Below are positions 51,814 through 59,519 of a DNA stretch of 64,000 bases, in pieces. The stretch's first letter is position 1. Each line of letters starts with the position of its first letter. The notes under the pieces are model-generated. The model saw only the letters and a list, made by a program, of their open reading frames with translations, was not told the DNA's origin and did no database searches. This DNA is from an uncultured bacterium (GTDB taxonomy: Bacteria > Cyanobacteriota > Vampirovibrionia > Gastranaerophilales > Gastranaerophilaceae): contig URFH01000001.1 in assembly GCA_900547155.1 (NCBI GenBank), positions 109,829 to 173,828 on the forward strand, read 5' to 3'. The translations under genes were made by a program, and so were the position numbers.

Positions 51814-53378
51814 TAAATATCCCTGAATGTGTTGATATCAATAACTTTATTGACTTCCTGAGGCAGATAATATTCACAGCTGTTCCACAGAACGGTTTCC
51901 AGGGGAACATCGGACAAATTTTGCACAAGAAGCCTGTTGCAGTAGCCTTTGACCATATTTGTCGAGCCGTCAAGCTTCAAATTAAAATAACCGCAGGATT
52001 GGCAGATTTTTATCCTGAAACCGTGCTCGTTGAGCTTGTCCGAAATATCCTTGATTGCGTCCACCATCCTTATGTGCGAATCAGATGAATATTTCTTCTT
52101 TTTGAAGCGGAAAACAGCCTTTACAAGCCCGCTTTCAGATATCAAATCCAGCTTGCAGGGCAAATCGTTCTGCCCGTCAGTCACAGCAATATCCACCGTG
52201 GTCATTTCGTAAGATTCATCGCTCGCAGGCTTTTTAGAAAACATATTTATTACAGCTCCGATGAGCGGAATATGCGCAAAAATCTTTATCAGCGACACAA
52301 ACGGATACATCAAAAGATAAGGCAGCTGCGCTTTTTTGATATGGCCGGTAAACAGCGAAGCAACAAACGAAGCGGCAAGCAAAACGCCAAACGCAAACAC
52401 AACGCTGTAATCAAAGAAGAAATAATAATTATAAGTAAATATCAAAATGCTCACATAAATCAAAAGCAGCATCCAGAAGTTCGGAGCAAGAATATTCAAA
52501 ATAAATTCAGCGAATTTCCAGTTAGATTTGTACAAAAGCCCCAAACAGTGCCAGCACATGCTCAATTTAAAGGAAACAGAGGGTTTTCTGCTCTTGTAGT
52601 TGTCAATATTGGTAAAAGTTCTGACCGTGGGCATGTATTTCGGGATAAAATTGTTCCTGACAAGCAAAGTTGTGTATTTCAGTTCGCTGTTAAGGTCTTT
52701 AAAATCCACACATTTGATTTTTTCCAGCACTTCCTGTTTTATGATGAAACAATCCGAATCCACAATCGTCGCCAGCCCCATAAGCGTGCGTCCGAGATGA
52801 AAAACTCTGTTCATATACTCGTTATAAACAGCCTTTATGCAGTTGTAGGGGTTTTTCGTCTTCATTATATAGTCAGTTGAACCGACAATAATTTGCTCGG
52901 TCTGGAGCCCTGCATTTATGTTCGACAAGAAATTTTCGTCAACATATCTATCCGCATTTAAAAACGCAAACGCATGAACATTCTGAAAAGATAAAAGCCT
53001 TTCCAAAAGCCACGAAACCGCCTCATCTTTTCCAACCGGCGCAGCGTCCCCTACGCGCCAAATCTTCGCACCGCCCACAAATTCCAGAATATTAGAGGAA
53101 TTATCCGTACAGTTATCAAGAATAATGTGCGTCTGGTAATTTTCCCTCGGGTAGTTTTGTTTATTCAAGGATTCCAGAAGCGGAACAATTGTAGATTCAT
53201 TATTTCTTGCATAAATAATCAGTACAATATTATGCAATTTTGAATTCTGACGGTATTTTTGCGCGGTCAGGAACTTTCTGAGTCTCGTTCCGGCAAAAAC
53301 ACATGCAGCATAATACAGAATAAAGGCTGCAACATATATAAAAAGCAAAATCAGTGTATTGATTAATAAGTCAACCAT
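51813..53378 (-). CDS. membrane glycosyltransferase family 2 protein with Cys-containing C-terminal domain (521 aa)
   Basis: An N-terminal membrane helix (INTLILLFIYVAAFILYYAA) is followed by a GT-A domain: VLIIYARNNESTIVPLLESL, HIILDNCTDNSSN, and the D-x-D-like FLNADRYVDENFL (about 145). Two to four membrane segments follow (NILAPNFWMLLLIYVSILIF; FFFDYSVVFAFGVLLAASFV). The last 130 residues form a soluble domain with CQSCGYFNLKLDG and GYCN, a possible metal site not usual for this family. It probably makes or extends an envelope polysaccharide. The ribosome site is GAGGTGAG. Confidence 0.75.
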   Translation of the reverse strand: MVDLLINTLILLFIYVAAFILYYAACVFAGTRLRKFLTAQKYRQNSKLHNIVLIIYARNNESTIVPLLESLNKQNYPRENYQTHIILDNCTDNSSNILEFVGGAKIWRVGDAAPVGKDEAVSWLLERLLSFQNVHAFAFLNADRYVDENFLSNINAGLQTEQIIVGSTDYIMKTKNPYNCIKAVYNEYMNRVFHLGRTLMGLATIVDSDCFIIKQEVLEKIKCVDFKDLNSELKYTTLLVRNNFIPKYMPTVRTFTNIDNYKSRKPSVSFKLSMCWHCLGLLYKSNWKFAEFILNILAPNFWMLLLIYVSILIFTYNYYFFFDYSVVFAFGVLLAASFVASLFTGHIKKAQLPYLLMYPFVSLIKIFAHIPLIGAVINMFSKKPASDESYEMTTVDIAVTDGQNDLPCKLDLISESGLVKAVFRFKKKKYSSDSHIRMVDAIKDISDKLNEHGFRIKICQSCGYFNLKLDGSTNMVKGYCNRLLVQNLSDVPLETVLWNSCEYYLPQEVNKVIDINTFRDI

Positions 53379-53470
53379 TTCTCACCTCTCATCTTCCATA
53401 TTTTAAAAAAAACATAAAAAAAAAGCCATACCCGCCGCACCTTATCAATCAAATAGCGGAGGGTAGAGGC

Positions 53471-53595
53471 GGAGTACGGGATTATATTGCCTTTTCCGTT
53501 CCGATTCCTCCGGCATTCAACAATTAATTCAAAATTTGCAGGTTTTATGACGCCTCCCCCATAGTCACTCCAAAGGCAATATAATCCCGTACTCC
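53471..53595. repeat. 24-base perfect inverted repeat carrying TATAAT in each arm
   Basis: Arms 53471-53494 and 53572-53595 are exact complements around 77 bases. Read outward, each arm contains AAAGGCAATATAATCCCGTA, so they could be two divergent promoter cores, one toward the glycosyltransferase gene. The same TATAATCCCGTAC string, with GGAAA before it, precedes the terminase genes (7262-7246). GCATTCA in the loop also pairs with TGAATGC right of the second arm. Confidence 0.6.
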
Positions 53596-53650
53596 TTTGC
53601 GTGCTGAATGCTTGATTTTTTTTAACAAAATTCAACCAGAACTACCAAAG

Positions 53651-53733
53651 TTTAGCCGGTTGGCATTTGATTTTTCGCAGCCTATGAGCCCCCGGCGAAT
53701 CGAGCAAGAAAAATTAAATGCCAACCGGCTAAA
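53651..53733. repeat. variable-arm hairpin element 1
   Basis: Left arm 53651-53676 and right arm 53708-53733 are complementary at 25 of 26 positions, the exception being a G-T pair. The core 53677-53707 reads GCAGCCTATGAGCC....GGCGAATCGAGCAA. Left edge CTACCAAAG, right edge CGCC. Confidence 0.8.
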
Positions 53734-53749
53734 CGCCTCAACATCCAAA

Positions 53750-53833
53750 GTTCAAATGATTAAATTTCAATTTTTCTAGCTCGATTCGCTGGCGCTCATA
53801 GGCGTCGAAAAATTGAAATTTAATCATTTGAAC
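53750..53833. repeat. variable-arm hairpin element 2, core inverted
   Basis: Arms 53750-53776 and 53807-53833 are perfect complements over 27 bases, with a sequence unlike element 1. The core 53777-53806 is the reverse complement of the core of the other elements (TAGCTCGATTCGCT....GGCGTC). The edges (ATCCAAAG on the left, CGC on the right) keep the usual orientation. Confidence 0.85.
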
Positions 53834-53933
53834 GCGCAAAAACTTAACATTTTTAACAAAAAATCGATTTTATGGCAACTTTCCGTTCCCCATTGTTTTA
53901 AAATAAAAAAGTGAAGCATACGGAAGCAGAAAA

Positions 53934-54953
53934 TTGATTTCTCTACAAGTCAATCCATATAAAAGCAAAATAGCTTTTGCCCAGAGCCCCCCGCCCCAGA
54001 AACCAATCGCGGCAAACTCTGTTTCAAAAGACGAAAATCTCCGGATTCAGGCTGATGAAGCAATGAAATCAGGGTATTTTGACCGTGCAATAAATTTGTA
54101 CAAACAAGCCCTTGAACTCAACCCTGAAAATCCGGACGCAAACCTGAATTTAGCCAAAACCTACAAATTAAATTCCGACTTTAAAAACGCAATCCCCTAT
54201 TTTGAAAAAGCATGCGCGCAAACGCCCGACGACCTTGAACTTATGACCCTGCTCGGTGAATGTTACAAACAAAACGGGGATTATACAAAAGCAGAAACAC
54301 AGTTCAAGCGCGTTTTAAACAAAGAACCCGCTTACGATTACGCAAAAAGAAACCTCCTCGACACTCAAAACCTGCGTCTGGCGTGCTTTGACCCGATAAA
54401 AGCCTACAACGAACGCCAGAAAACAGCAAACGAAAACCTGCGTACAGCAATTTCACTGGCATCAGGATTTTTGCCCAAGGATATAGTCAAAAAAGTTCAA
54501 GATGTTACCGTAACCTTTGATAAAACCGCACAAATGGGCGGGCGTTCCAACATTGCCCAATACGAACACGCAAAACGTAAAATTTCCATTCAGGATGAAT
54601 ATACTTACGCAAGCCCCGTTCTTACAGCGAGCTACACAGTACATGAATTCATTCACGCAGCGGACAATGACCCCTATACATCGGTAAGAGAAGAACAAGA
54701 CGCCTACCGCCAGCAGGCGAGATTCTGGGAAAAGAATGCAAAAAATGTAAAAGACCCTGAAATGGACTACGTTGTGGATTTGTACAAACAGTCCGCCGAA
54801 ACCCTTGATAAAAGGGTCGCTGAAATCTATCTCCTGCGCGATCCGGGAATCCCCGAAACCTCATACAATCATCCTCCGGGAACAAAAAAAGCTGCAGCAT
54901 CGGGCTTGAATTCTTCGGCGTCCACACTGAAAGCCTATGACATTATTGTCTAA
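53934..54953 (+). CDS. TPR protein with HExxH putative metallopeptidase domain (339 aa)
   Basis: Residues 35-150 hold three to four tetratricopeptide repeats (MKSGYFDRAINLYKQALEL, DANLNLAKTYKLNSDFKNA, GDYTKAETQFKRVL). From residue 160 a new domain contains TVHEFIHAADND (about 236), a zinc-peptidase HExxH motif, followed by helices with Glu residues (REEQDAYRQQARFWE) that may give the third ligand. No signal peptide is seen; the N-terminus has SKIAFAQ, the short motif of other unknown proteins here. The start is a TTG behind ACGGAAG. I do not recognise this TPR-peptidase combination as a named family. Confidence 0.6.
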   Translation: MISLQVNPYKSKIAFAQSPPPQKPIAANSVSKDENLRIQADEAMKSGYFDRAINLYKQALELNPENPDANLNLAKTYKLNSDFKNAIPYFEKACAQTPDDLELMTLLGECYKQNGDYTKAETQFKRVLNKEPAYDYAKRNLLDTQNLRLACFDPIKAYNERQKTANENLRTAISLASGFLPKDIVKKVQDVTVTFDKTAQMGGRSNIAQYEHAKRKISIQDEYTYASPVLTASYTVHEFIHAADNDPYTSVREEQDAYRQQARFWEKNAKNVKDPEMDYVVDLYKQSAETLDKRVAEIYLLRDPGIPETSYNHPPGTKKAAASGLNSSASTLKAYDIIV

Positions 54954-56074
54954 ATAAGCCCTTTTTTGCTCTTCTTTTTCTTTTTTTTATCGTCCAAATC
55001 CCGTTTTGCATTGTCAACGGACAATTTTGCCAGCGGAAGCCCCTTTGAACGGTCATAGAAAACAAGCCAGTGCTTTCTTTTCACATTGTCAACAGCAAAT
55101 GATATTTTTCCGCTAACCCTGTCACCCGGCTTAATTTTGGAGAACATTAACGTCGTATCACCAAAAACTGACGGATAATAAGAAGCGTTCATGTCATTCA
55201 TCAGCGCAATATCAAATCCTGTAAAATATTTCTCCGTCAAATTTGTTATCACAAGCGAAATTGTAATAGTATTAAGCTCGCCAAAAGGATCCTTTTCATA
55301 ACCTACATTAGTAATTTTTACATTCAATCCGTCATATATGATTTCTTCCTGCTTCAAAGCCTCCTTTGAAAATACAGGCAGCGCAATTGAACTGGTAATT
55401 TTCACCCTGATTTCATCTCCAGGAGAAATCAAAACATCCTTACCTTTTCTGTACAAAGCCATCCCGAGCCCTACAGCACCGCCCAGAGCAGCACCGCCGG
55501 CGACTGTATAGCCCTGACTTGCGATGGCAGCAGGCAATCCGAACATATTTAAAGCCAGAAGCCCTCCAACAAGCCCGCCTGCCGCAGTATATCCGGTGCT
55601 TACCGCAACATTTCGCGCCGTAGCTGTAACGGGATTCATTTTTGTGCTCATTTCCCCTTTTATGGGTATTTCCCGCCCATCCGGCGTAATCAAATAGTCA
55701 AAACTTACCTCAATCCATCCGTCACGCCCTAGCCTTTTGCTGTCGCTTATTTCTCTGACACAACCGTGCGCAATTGTTCCGGTAGGGAGGATTACCCCCT
55801 TATCGCCCTCAACTTCGGAGGAAATTTCCGCAAAAAACTCATCCCCTTCTTCGGTAAAACCGGAGCTCAAAACCTGAGAAACGGTCATTTTTATAACATC
55901 ACGGCTTTTCAACTCATCAATCTCGCCCGTGAACATTTTTTCGTCTTTCAGCTTCTTAGAGTCCGTAACTTCTGCATGCCCGTGCAGCGGCTCCTCCGAA
56001 AACGCAGGCAAACCCGCACATAAATGCGTAAAAACAAACGCTGCAAGTATAAAAGATGAAAACAACTTCTTCAT
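54950..56074 (-). CDS. secreted protein with VirB10-like and DUF4352-like parts (374 aa)
   Basis: A signal peptide (SSFILAAFVFTHLCAGLPAFS) is followed by VILPTGTIAHGCVREISDS and DYLITPDGREIPIKGE, wording similar to the periplasmic beta-domain of TrbI/VirB10-like proteins. A glycine/alanine-rich hydrophobic hairpin follows (TAAGGLVGGLLALNMFG; AAIASQGYTVAGGAALGGAVG). The C-terminal 110 residues (LNVKITNVGYEKDPFGELNT, ISLVITNLTEKYF) resemble DUF4352-type immunoglobulin-like domains. The end is a run of lysines. It is probably an envelope protein. It converges with the TPR-HExxH gene, sharing four bases at the ends. Confidence 0.55.
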   Translation of the reverse strand: MKKLFSSFILAAFVFTHLCAGLPAFSEEPLHGHAEVTDSKKLKDEKMFTGEIDELKSRDVIKMTVSQVLSSGFTEEGDEFFAEISSEVEGDKGVILPTGTIAHGCVREISDSKRLGRDGWIEVSFDYLITPDGREIPIKGEMSTKMNPVTATARNVAVSTGYTAAGGLVGGLLALNMFGLPAAIASQGYTVAGGAALGGAVGLGMALYRKGKDVLISPGDEIRVKITSSIALPVFSKEALKQEEIIYDGLNVKITNVGYEKDPFGELNTITISLVITNLTEKYFTGFDIALMNDMNASYYPSVFGDTTLMFSKIKPGDRVSGKISFAVDNVKRKHWLVFYDRSKGLPLAKLSVDNAKRDLDDKKKKKKSKKGLI

Positions 56075-56161
56075 ATCAAAATTTTACCTCATAAAGTTTC
56101 AAAAATCATATTTGTAACAAAAAAAGACGCACTCCTACCTAAATAAATGAATCTCGCAACA

Positions 56162-56243
56162 GTCCAAACTGCGTATATTAATTTTTCGACGCCTAAGAGC
56201 GCCAGCGAATCGAGCTAGAAAAATTAATATACGCAGTTTGGAC
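56162..56243. repeat. variable-arm hairpin element 3
   Basis: Arms 56162-56187 and 56218-56243 are perfect complements over 26 bases (outer part GTCCAAACTGCGTATATT, again unlike the other elements) around the core 56188-56217, GACGCCTAAGAGCG.... Right edge GCC. It lies between the divergent secreted-protein and kinase genes. Confidence 0.85.
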
Positions 56244-56287
56244 GCCCATGTTTCCCCAACGAAAAATATAAAAAAAAGCTTAATTTT

Positions 56288-56326
56288 TTGTGAAATTACA
56301 AATCAAATTGCTATAATAAGTCTATG
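56288..56326 (+). promoter_or_regulatory. leaderless-type promoter of the histidine kinase gene
   Basis: TTGTGA (56288-56293), 18 bases, then a perfect TATAAT (56312-56317), then six bases to the ATG at 56324. No ribosome site exists between, so translation would begin at the 5' end of the mRNA. Confidence 0.6.
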
Positions 56327-57283
56327 GAAATCAATTTTGAAAAAATCCTGAATACATTGGAGCTTCCAATCGCAATTTTCGACGAAAATGACCGCATAAT
56401 ATATTCAAATGCGCAGTTCCAAAAGGTTTTCGCCCAAATGGAGCAAAATCTCACCCTTGAAGAACTCAAAAACCATTTTCCGCAATATACTTTCGGCTTA
56501 AAACAGTCCAAAAACCTGAAAATCCTTACAATAAAAGAAAATCAGGGCAGCCTTGATGAAGCTTATTCAGAATTCGTTTCCACAGTGAGCCACGAGCTGA
56601 GAACCCCACTCACCAGTATCAGAGGCTTTGCAGACACAATGCAAAACTCATACGACAGGCTCGAAAAAGCTCAAATTGTAAAATTTCTCGGGATAATAAA
56701 AGACCAGTCAAACAGGCTCATAAAACTTGTGGAAAATCTGCTTTCCATATCGAAAATGCAGGCGCAAAAGGAAAATTTTATCTACAAATCCATTCAAATA
56801 AAAGACCAAATTGCGCAAATTCTGCCAATCCTGCAAAAACAATACCCCTCACACAAATTTTTACTGAAAACTTCCGGATTCATCCCCCCGATACTTGCCG
56901 ATGAAAACAAATTTCAACAAATTTTAATAAACCTGCTCGATAATGCCGCAAAATATTCCCCCCCGTGCTCAAACGTAAAAATCCAAATCACAGACTGCGA
57001 CAATATGGTAAGCATAAAGATAAAAGACGAGGGTTCGGGCATTGCAGAAAAGGATTTCGACAAAATTTTTGAAAAATTTGTAAGAATAGAAAACCATCTG
57101 ACCCAAAAAGCCGAAGGCAGCGGGCTCGGGCTTTATATTGTTAAAAATCTCATTGAAAAAATGGGCGGAAAAATCTCCTTAATCAGCTCCCAAACACCCC
57201 CGACCGGCACCGAATTCACAATAACCCTGCCTGTAGCAAATTACACCGCGCAAAGCGGTAAAAAATTAAAGGAGAACCGCTAA
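56324..57283 (+). CDS. soluble PAS histidine kinase (319 aa)
   Basis: A short PAS domain (LPIAIFDENDRIIYSNAQF, residues 14-75) is followed by a HisKA segment with the phosphoacceptor VSHELRTPLTSIRGFADT (about residue 90). A HATPase domain follows with N-box NLLDNAAKYSPP, G1 DEGSGIAEKDF and G2 GSGLGLYIVKNL. No membrane segment is present, so it senses something in the cytoplasm. It shares the last base with the start of the next gene, which encodes the likely phosphate-acceptor partner. Confidence 0.88.
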   Translation: MEINFEKILNTLELPIAIFDENDRIIYSNAQFQKVFAQMEQNLTLEELKNHFPQYTFGLKQSKNLKILTIKENQGSLDEAYSEFVSTVSHELRTPLTSIRGFADTMQNSYDRLEKAQIVKFLGIIKDQSNRLIKLVENLLSISKMQAQKENFIYKSIQIKDQIAQILPILQKQYPSHKFLLKTSGFIPPILADENKFQQILINLLDNAAKYSPPCSNVKIQITDCDNMVSIKIKDEGSGIAEKDFDKIFEKFVRIENHLTQKAEGSGLGLYIVKNLIEKMGGKISLISSQTPPTGTEFTITLPVANYTAQSGKKLKENR

Positions 57284-58593
57284 TGCTCTCAAAAGTCGTA
57301 CTTCTCCTCGACAAAAGACGGGAACTTTCAACAAAATACAAAAAACTCCTTGAACAAAACAGCACAAAAGTCTTTGTTTCTGATACGGCAGAGCGTGCGT
57401 TTGAGCTTTTGTGCGAATATGAACCGGATTTGGTGCTAATCTCTGACAGCCTCGAGGCAACGCTTTCAGAAACCTGCAAAAAATTAAGAATGCTGGGCTA
57501 TTCCTCAAGACCGGTAATCGTTGCGCTCTCAAAATCCGAAGATATAAACGACAAACTTTCGGCGCTGGACGCAGGAGCTGATGACTTTTTGAGCGAGCCA
57601 ATCGATCCGGAAGAATTCAAAGCCAGAATAAACGCCCATTTAAGACGGCATATTGAAAACTCGCTGGATGAAATCACAAACCTGCCCGATTCAAAAATTT
57701 CCTTCCGGGTTTTAAAAAGAACTATAGTCGAAAACCGGAACTGGGCGGCAATGCTCATAAAAATAAACAATTTTGAGCAATATTTGGAGATTTACGGCGA
57801 ACTGGCAGCAGATAAAATGCGCCAGACTTTTAGCGCGATTGTAGCGTCAACATTAGATGAAAATGACTTCATCGGTGAGCTTGTTGACGGTGAATTTCTC
57901 GTTATTACGAACTATTTGAAAGCAGAACATATTGCGAATTTCGTAATCTACGCGTTCAATACAATTGTTGAAAAATTTTACACAGAAAATGACGTAAAAC
58001 AGGGTTATATAATACTCAAAGGCGATGAAAACGAAGGGAAAAGAGTAGAATTGGCGTCCACCGGCATAGGTATAATTTCTAACGAGCTAAAAACATACAA
58101 CAGCCTGAAAAATGCCCTAAATTCACTGATTGCCGCGAACAAACTGGCAAAACTCAAGCCCGGTTCCGCTTATATAATCGACCATCCTGAAATCAGTGCA
58201 GCCGATTCGGTAGAAAAACGCGAATATAACAACAGACTTATGATTATTGAACGCGATGACGCGCTGAACCTGCTTTTGCAGACCACAGCGCAAATGCAGG
58301 GCTATGACGCGGCTATCGGCATTAAACCAACGATTGAAAGCGTTCTGAAATTCCGCCCCGCAGTGCTGATTCTTGACGCAGGCGACACAAAAAAACTCGA
58401 CGGAATAGAATTTTGCAAAAAACTACGCACTATTGACGAACTAAAAGATATGAAAATAATTTTGTCAACAATCGTCCATGACAAAAAGCTGATTCTTGAC
58501 GCAGGCGCAGACCTGTATTTGCCAAAACCTTACGAATTGGTTAATATTTTCAGCTGGGTAGAGCGCTTAATCTCTGAATACAACGAATCGTAA
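57283..58593 (+). CDS. REC-degenerate GGDEF-REC response regulator (436 aa)
   Basis: Residues 1-120 form a receiver domain (LVLISDSLE, but SEPID where the conserved Lys-Pro is expected, so it may not switch normally). Residues 130-300 resemble a GGDEF cyclase domain in which the signature is changed to LVDGEFLVI, so cyclic-di-GMP synthesis is unlikely. Residues 312-436 are a second receiver with an intact VLILDAGD (Asp about 368) and LPKPYEL (Lys). The kinase encoded just upstream is the natural partner. The arrangement recalls PleD-like proteins, but with the domain order changed. Confidence 0.75.
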   Translation: MLSKVVLLLDKRRELSTKYKKLLEQNSTKVFVSDTAERAFELLCEYEPDLVLISDSLEATLSETCKKLRMLGYSSRPVIVALSKSEDINDKLSALDAGADDFLSEPIDPEEFKARINAHLRRHIENSLDEITNLPDSKISFRVLKRTIVENRNWAAMLIKINNFEQYLEIYGELAADKMRQTFSAIVASTLDENDFIGELVDGEFLVITNYLKAEHIANFVIYAFNTIVEKFYTENDVKQGYIILKGDENEGKRVELASTGIGIISNELKTYNSLKNALNSLIAANKLAKLKPGSAYIIDHPEISAADSVEKREYNNRLMIIERDDALNLLLQTTAQMQGYDAAIGIKPTIESVLKFRPAVLILDAGDTKKLDGIEFCKKLRTIDELKDMKIILSTIVHDKKLILDAGADLYLPKPYELVNIFSWVERLISEYNES

Positions 58594-58598
58594 GAAAA

Positions 58599-59519
58599 TT
58601 AATCATTTTCAATAATTTTTATTGTGCACGGCGGATAATCAGCCGCGGTGTCGTATCCAGCATTTGCACAATTCGCATCCAGGTTATAAGAAATAGGGAA
58701 CCCTAACCCGGAAGCAGCGCTAAGTTGCAGCTGACGCAGCGAAGTCAAAGCAGCATTTGCTCCTGTTGCATTTGGCACATTGGAAAAACTCATTGCATCT
58801 TTTGCCCAGTTCACACCATTGCCAAAAGCCCCGTTAGTAGCAGATTTCAAATTCATAGGAGAAGATTGCCCATTTTCCAGATTTGGCGTTGCATAAACAA
58901 TCCTTGCCATGAGGTAACTTCCATCATACTGTGCAACCCCATCCGGAAGAAGCGTACCGTCCGTCATACTTATAAAAAACGGCACAAGGTCAGTTTTTTT
59001 ATTTTCCCCCAGAGTAACATTGTTAGGCCATTTTGAACCATTTATATCTACGTAAATATAATAAACACCCAACGGCCAATTTTTCTCAAAAAGATAAAAT
59101 CTCATGCCGTTACTTGCCACAAAAGTAGGATTGGCAGTAACCTTTCCGTCGCCATCAACAAAATTTCCAGTACCCGAAAGAATATTTCCACAGTTCGTAT
59201 AGGTTGTGTTAATATAGCCCTCATCTCTTGACGCAAGCTTGTTACATAAGTCAGTTACATTTTGCGGAAATTTCTTTATATCATCTTCGTCAACAGTAGT
59301 TCCGTTTGCGTTTGCTTCATTATAAAGATTTTCGTTATACTCATAAACATCGGCATTTATGTTATAAAGCGCTGTATTCAAAATGTTATATGCCTTATAA
59401 GCAAGCTTGCCGTACATTTTATCACTCGGTCGAATCATCGTAATCATCGCAACGGCAATAACACCGACAATTACCAGTACAATAAGAATTTCAGCAGTAG
59501 AAAAACCTTTTTTAAACAT
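58599..59519 (-). CDS. type IV pilin-like/pseudopilin protein (306 aa)
   Basis: The N-terminus KKGFSTAEILIVLVIVGVIA is a class-III prepilin signal: cleavage after the Gly, a Phe at +1 and the Glu at +5, followed by the hydrophobic helix. The globular part is long and rich in Asn, Gly and Tyr, and it ends with two cysteines near CANAGYDTAADYPPC that may form a disulphide loop. It could be a pilin, competence pseudopilin or minor pilin; with dprA nearby, DNA uptake is one possibility. The ribosome site GGAGAAG lies inside the end of the DUF3326 gene, which overlaps by eight bases. Confidence 0.75.
   Translation of the reverse strand: MFKKGFSTAEILIVLVIVGVIAVAMITMIRPSDKMYGKLAYKAYNILNTALYNINADVYEYNENLYNEANANGTTVDEDDIKKFPQNVTDLCNKLASRDEGYINTTYTNCGNILSGTGNFVDGDGKVTANPTFVASNGMRFYLFEKNWPLGVYYIYVDINGSKWPNNVTLGENKKTDLVPFFISMTDGTLLPDGVAQYDGSYLMARIVYATPNLENGQSSPMNLKSATNGAFGNGVNWAKDAMSFSNVPNATGANAALTSLRQLQLSAASGLGFPISYNLDANCANAGYDTAADYPPCTIKIIEND

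Noticed and set aside
53363..53635. A 90-residue minus-strand protein over the inverted repeat
   Set aside because: The frame runs through the inverted repeat and the promoter-like region of the glycosyltransferase gene, without a ribosome site.
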